53,792 nt of DNA from JBHGYD01 sp041920415 (GTDB lineage: Bacteria > Bacillota > Bacilli > Bacillales > Anoxybacillaceae). Positions within the stretch are counted from its first letter, which is position 1; each line of letters begins with the position of its first letter. The DNA lies in assembly GCA_041920415.1 (NCBI GenBank), contig JBHGYD010000036.1, positions 1 to 53,792 on the forward strand. Reading direction: 5' to 3'. This document shows positions 50,105-53,792 of the stretch, one piece after another. Position numbers and translations under genes: made by a program. The notes beneath the pieces are model-generated. The model ran no database searches. It saw only the letters and a program-made list of their open reading frames with translations, and was not told the DNA's origin.

Positions 50105-52294
50105 TCAACAGGATTCTTTTAATCGCCAAACCACACTAGTGAAATCTCCGTGGCGCTCTGGCACATTGAGTCCCACGTACATGAGTTCATCTCCACCATA
50201 CACGTCGCCGCTTCCGATGACTTCGTAATTTTTGTTCGAATCCAGCCCTTTGAGCCGCAAGAACGATAGCGGTGCGTTTGCTTCCGCTAACACCCGGAAA
50301 TAGGCGACAAACGCTTCCGTTTTGTCTTCGGATACAAACATCCATGCCGCTTCATTTCCTTCAAATGGGCTTAAAATTCGATAAAAGTGACCATATTGCA
50401 CTAAGCGACGAATTTCTTTGTAAAAAGCCACTTGTTTTTTTACTTTTTCCTTTTCTTTATCGGTTAATTTCGTCAAATCCAACTCGTAACCAAAATTACC
50501 TGACATCGCCACATGACCACGAATATCTAGCGAGGTCGTGCGATGAACTTGATGGTTCGGAACAGCCGACACATGCGCTCCCATCGCACTAATTGGGTAA
50601 ACGAGACTTGTGCCATATTGAATTTTCAAACGAGAAACCGCATCCGTATTGTCACTCGTCCACGTTTGCGGCATGTAATACAAGATCCCTGCATCAAAGC
50701 GTCCCCCACCGCCGGAGCAGCTTTCAAATAAAACATGCGGGAAAGCAGACGTAATTTCCTCCATCACACGATACAACCCTAACATATAACGGTGGGCTGT
50801 TTCCCGTTGTCTTTCCGGTGGTAAGGCGGCAGAGCCGACTTCCGTCATATGACGGTTCATATCCCATTTCACATACGAAATCGGTGCGCTTGCTAAAATA
50901 TCGGAGACAACGCGAATGATATAATCGCATACTTCCTTGCGTGAGAAATCTAAGATAAGCTGGTTTCTTCCTTCCGAACGTGGCCGGTTTGGCACATGAA
51001 GACACCAGTCTGGGTGCTTCCGATATAATTCACTATCAACAGAAATCATCTCCGGTTCAAACCATAGGCCAAATTGCATTCCCATCTCTCGTATTTTTGT
51101 AGCTAGTCCTGCTAATCCGTTTGGAAGTTTTCTTTTATTAACGAACCAATCTCCTAAAGAACTTTTATCATCATCGCGTTTCCCAAACCATCCGTCATCC
51201 AACACAAACAGTTCAATGCCTAGTTCTTTAGCCACTTCGGCAATTTGCAAAATTTTTTCTTCATTAAAATGAAAATATGTCGCTTCCCAATTGTTAATGA
51301 GAATCGGACGTTCTTTGTTGCGAAACCGTCCGCGTACTAAACGTGTTTGGTATAGTTGATGAAACGTTTGCGACATTCCGTTTAATCCTTGATCGGAATA
51401 CACCATGACGACTTCCGGCGTTTGGAACGACTCTCCCGGCTCTAACAGCCACGTAAAATCAAACGGATTAATCCCCAGCGACACACGCGCTGTATAAAAT
51501 TGATCCACCTCTATTTGGGCAAGGAAATTGCCGCTATACACGAGATTAAAGCCGTACACTTCCCCATAATCTTCGTTCGTTTCTTTTTGAAGCAACGCAA
51601 TAAAAGGATTATGTTGATGGCTGCTTGCACCACGACGGCTTTCAATAGATTGTGTACCAACAACAAGAGGCCTTCTCTCAATATATCGTTCTCTCGCCCA
51701 TGCTCCCGATAAGTGCAGCCACTCATAGTTAGCATCACGAAAATCGACATTCATGCTTAATGCCCGCAGCAACTTTATACGTTCCGAACCTTTGTTTTCA
51801 AAACGAACGGAACGTGTAATGACGTCAAACTTTTCATACGCTGTATAAAGCAAAATAGCCCTTAGACCTGTTAGGCGATCTTCTAAAACAATTTCTAACG
51901 TTTCCGCCTCATTCTCGTTTTCTACGTAAGTCGATGGCAAACCATCTAATTTCGGCTTACCTTTATAAATTCGATGCGTTTTGTATCGTAAATCCGATAC
52001 GGTCGATCCATTTTCAAATTGGACTTGGTAAGCAGGCGTGCGAAAATCCGTATTGCCGTACGCCGGATATTCTTGCGGCAACGTATCTAATGAAAACTTT
52101 CGGTCTGATGGGTCAGGATTGGGGGAAAAGGCGCGATCAAAAAACTGCAATTTATTAGAATCACGGTATTTACGAACTTTTTTCCCCCAATACAGATGAG
52201 CTAAATAACCAGCTCGAACGATTTGCATAACATAGCTTGTGTCTTTTGCTTGTAAGTGAAATGTTTTGTTTGAAGGGTCAAATATAATTGCCAT
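50105..52294 (-). CDS. aga: GH36 alpha-galactosidase
   Basis: A 729-residue family 36 alpha-galactosidase, the length and motifs of the Geobacillus AgaA/AgaB/AgaN enzymes. The nucleophile Asp is in SYVKWDMNRHMTEV and the acid/base Asp in PQTWTSDNTDAVSR, after the glycine-rich SCSGGGGRFDAG. It removes galactose from raffinose-type sugars inside the cell (no signal peptide). It is the last gene after two transporter permeases. Confidence 0.96.
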   Translation of the reverse strand: MAIIFDPSNKTFHLQAKDTSYVMQIVRAGYLAHLYWGKKVRKYRDSNKLQFFDRAFSPNPDPSDRKFSLDTLPQEYPAYGNTDFRTPAYQVQFENGSTVSDLRYKTHRIYKGKPKLDGLPSTYVENENEAETLEIVLEDRLTGLRAILLYTAYEKFDVITRSVRFENKGSERIKLLRALSMNVDFRDANYEWLHLSGAWARERYIERRPLVVGTQSIESRRGASSHQHNPFIALLQKETNEDYGEVYGFNLVYSGNFLAQIEVDQFYTARVSLGINPFDFTWLLEPGESFQTPEVVMVYSDQGLNGMSQTFHQLYQTRLVRGRFRNKERPILINNWEATYFHFNEEKILQIAEVAKELGIELFVLDDGWFGKRDDDKSSLGDWFVNKRKLPNGLAGLATKIREMGMQFGLWFEPEMISVDSELYRKHPDWCLHVPNRPRSEGRNQLILDFSRKEVCDYIIRVVSDILASAPISYVKWDMNRHMTEVGSAALPPERQRETAHRYMLGLYRVMEEITSAFPHVLFESCSGGGGRFDAGILYYMPQTWTSDNTDAVSRLKIQYGTSLVYPISAMGAHVSAVPNHQVHRTTSLDIRGHVAMSGNFGYELDLTKLTDKEKEKVKKQVAFYKEIRRLVQYGHFYRILSPFEGNEAAWMFVSEDKTEAFVAYFRVLAEANAPLSFLRLKGLDSNKNYEVIGSGDVYGGDELMYVGLNVPERHGDFTSVVWRLKESC

Positions 52295-52324
52295 TGTTTT
52301 TCCTCCATCGACAAAAATTCTCGT

Positions 52325-53146
52325 TTACTTAATAGCCCCTCTTGTTACTCCTCCAATAATCCATTTTTGCGCAAATAAATAAACGATGATCATTGGAGAC
52401 AGCGCCATCAGATAAGAAGCAAACGCTAAGTTGTAATCCGTACCAAATTCAGATTGAAAGACATATTGCACTAACGGAAGCGTCATTTGAGATTGATCGT
52501 TTAACACAATTAACGGTAACAAGAAGTCGTTCCACGCCCATAAACAAGTTAAAATGCCGACTGTTGCATTAATAGGAGCCATGAGCGGGAATACGATTCT
52601 CCAAAACACTCCCCACGTACTACATCCATCCACAATCGCTGCTTCTTCAAGTTCCTTTGGAATGGAACGAATATACCCGACGTAAATAAAAATGTTAAAT
52701 GCAATCCCATACACCACATATAGGAACACTAACCCGCTCGGATTGTTCATACCAAATGCTGATGTTTGCTTTACAATCGGCAACATAATAATCGGAAACG
52801 GAATAAATAACGCACTGACAAAGTAATAATACAAAAACTTAAAAAATTTCCGATGCATATTTCTAGCAATGGCATAAGCAACCATCGAGTTCGTTAAAAT
52901 CGTGAAAATCACCGTTGTTACCGTAATAAACGCACTATTTTTAAACGCTTGGAAAAAATTTGTTGCTTCAATCGCCCTTGCAAAGTTTTCAAAATGCAAT
53001 CCAACCGGTAGTGACAAAACGGATTGGGCTAATTCTTCTGGTGTTTTTAAAGCGATCGAAATCGCCATATACAAAGGGAATAAAATGAAAAGCGCACCGA
53101 TTGCAATCAAGAAGGTAACGAACCAATTTGTTTTCTTTTCCATCAC
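52325..53146 (-). CDS. sugar ABC transporter permease (MsmG/MalG type)
   Basis: A 273-residue permease with six helices and the EAA loop PKELEEAAIVDGCSTWGVF. It partners the truncated permease upstream, whose stop overlaps its ATG by 4 nt (ATGA), and a binding protein that should lie beyond the window. Position next to aga suggests raffinose/melibiose-type substrates. Confidence 0.9.
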   Translation of the reverse strand: MMEKKTNWFVTFLIAIGALFILFPLYMAISIALKTPEELAQSVLSLPVGLHFENFARAIEATNFFQAFKNSAFITVTTVIFTILTNSMVAYAIARNMHRKFFKFLYYYFVSALFIPFPIIMLPIVKQTSAFGMNNPSGLVFLYVVYGIAFNIFIYVGYIRSIPKELEEAAIVDGCSTWGVFWRIVFPLMAPINATVGILTCLWAWNDFLLPLIVLNDQSQMTLPLVQYVFQSEFGTDYNLAFASYLMALSPMIIVYLFAQKWIIGGVTRGAIK

Positions 53147-53656
53147 ATATCCACTTCCCGTTTTTGTAAAAATTTAATTTGTACAATGGATACGACCATA
53201 ATGACAATAAAGTAAATCACCGAGTTAGCTGATTGATACGCAAACTCCCCACCTTGGAATCCACCGCTATAAATTAATAACGAAATCGATTGCGTAGCGC
53301 GTCCAGGTCCTCCACCAGTCAAAGCGACTACTTGGTCAAAAACCATCAAGAAATTTTTCATCGCCAGTACCATATTGATCGTAAAAAAAGGAGCAATCAT
53401 CGGAAACGTAATATGCCAAAAGTTTTGCCATTTACTAGCTCCATCAAGACTTGAAGCTTCATACAGCTCAGCTGGAACGGTTTGCAGCCCCGCTAAATAT
53501 AAAATTGTATTAAATGCACACGCCTGCCAAACTGCTACAATAACAATGCCGACCCATGCCCATTTTTCATTTCCTAAAATATTCGTCGATAATACATCTA
53601 TTCCTAACTTTTCTCCCAATAAAGGAAGGACATTCGCAAACAAATAGTTAAAGTGA
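53143..53656 (-). pseudogene. sugar ABC transporter permease (MsmF/MalF type), cut by an IS element
   Basis: About 170 C-terminal residues of the partner permease remain, with the EAA loop PAELYEASSLDGASKWQNFW and several helices. The frame stays open at its 5' side (HHFNYLFANVLPLLGEKLGI) until it meets the IS element at about 53656; the first 120 or so residues are missing here. The transporter is thus probably inactive unless the front half is used elsewhere. Confidence 0.85.
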
Positions 53657-53667
53657 TGTTAGTCTAG

Positions 53668-53732
53668 ATTATAGACACGACGAATAAAGAAAATGTATAG
53701 TAAATCTATCAAACATGAGGAGTGTCTATAAT
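53668..53732 (+). promoter_or_regulatory. inverted repeat over the transposase start codon
   Basis: ATTATAGACAC (53668-53678) is the exact complement of GTGTCTATAAT (53722-53732), whose last two bases are the first two of the ATG at 53731. RNA made from outside the element would fold and hide the start codon, whereas RNA begun between the arms (TATAGTAAAT region) would not. Confidence 0.7.
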
Positions 53733-53792
53733 GACAAGACGTTTTGATAAAGAATTCAAAGTACACGCAGTTAAATTAGTGCTAGAGGAAGG
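53731..53792 (+). CDS. IS3-family transposase OrfA (partial)
   Basis: The first 20 codons, MTRRFDKEFKVHAVKLVLEE, are the typical N-terminus of IS3-family OrfA helix-turn-helix proteins. GAGGAGTG lies upstream. The gene is cut by the window end. Confidence 0.85.
   Translation, partial: MTRRFDKEFKVHAVKLVLEE

Larger units (their letters stand above)
53657..53792 (+). mobile_element. IS3-family insertion sequence, left end (runs off the window)
   Basis: It begins with TG at 53657 (TGTTAGTCTAGATTATAGAC), as IS3 elements do, and contains the start of the transposase orfA. The right end and target duplication are beyond the window. The junction splits the permease gene. Confidence 0.75.

Noticed and set aside
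52325..53646. A functional MsmFG transporter
   Set aside because: The MsmF-type gene lacks its first part because of the IS insertion.

Overview
The window comes from a Gram-positive, low-to-mid GC spore former of the Bacillaceae, most like the thermophilic Anoxybacillus/Parageobacillus/Geobacillus group. The evidence is KapB, tiny YjcZ-type sporulation peptides, strong AGGAGG ribosome sites, a Bacillus-type tRNA cluster, and GH42/GH36 galactosidases with the lengths and motifs of Geobacillus enzymes. No species can be fixed from sequence alone.

Layout. 1-4.2 kb is an accessory patch: decayed insertion sequences (an IS110-type fragment and two DDE transposase remnants) surround an AbiV-HNH nuclease gene pair and an orphan beta-class DNA methyltransferase. 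4.2-10.6 kb holds an alpha/beta hydrolase, a DinB-like protein, a DMT-type efflux pump, a sirtuin broken by one in-frame stop, two hypothetical proteins and glutaminase. 10.8-14.5 kb is a nursery of tiny, low-complexity proteins (YHYH protein, YjcZ peptides, a His-Gly-Tyr repeat protein, an Arg-Phe peptide, a frameshifted acidic protein) with long non-coding gaps. 15-30.5 kb is mostly chromosomal housekeeping and stress genes: kapB, a DnaD-like protein, a VOC enzyme, a YhfC protease, a DoxX/YodB-like pair, the YpcP exonuclease, an M29 aminopeptidase, an APC permease, DUF445, PAP2 and a second copy of a YjcZ locus. 30.5-32.3 kb is a 15-gene tRNA operon on the minus strand driven by two consensus promoters. 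32.6-36.5 kb holds a membrane cytochrome-like protein in an operon with an OmpR/HAMP-kinase pair, then a small protein and Hsp20.

36.5-53.8 kb is a galactose and galactoside regulon, almost all on the minus strand: galK-galE-galT-mutarotase-ganA-ganR as one tightly coupled operon, mglB-mglA-mglC for galactose uptake, and aga with a two-permease oligosaccharide ABC system. Together these would import galactose and galactosides, hydrolyse alpha- and beta-galactosides, and feed galactose through the Leloir pathway under a LacI-family repressor. The alpha-galactoside transporter is cut by an IS3-family element that begins at about 53657 and runs out of the window.

The best leads are the AbiV-HNH pair, the redox-looking cytochrome/two-component operon, the duplicated YjcZ locus with a conserved leader hairpin, a tRNA-Gly copy that has lost invariant G18, a 20-bp-arm hairpin inside the tRNA operon, and an inverted repeat that buries the IS3 transposase start codon.
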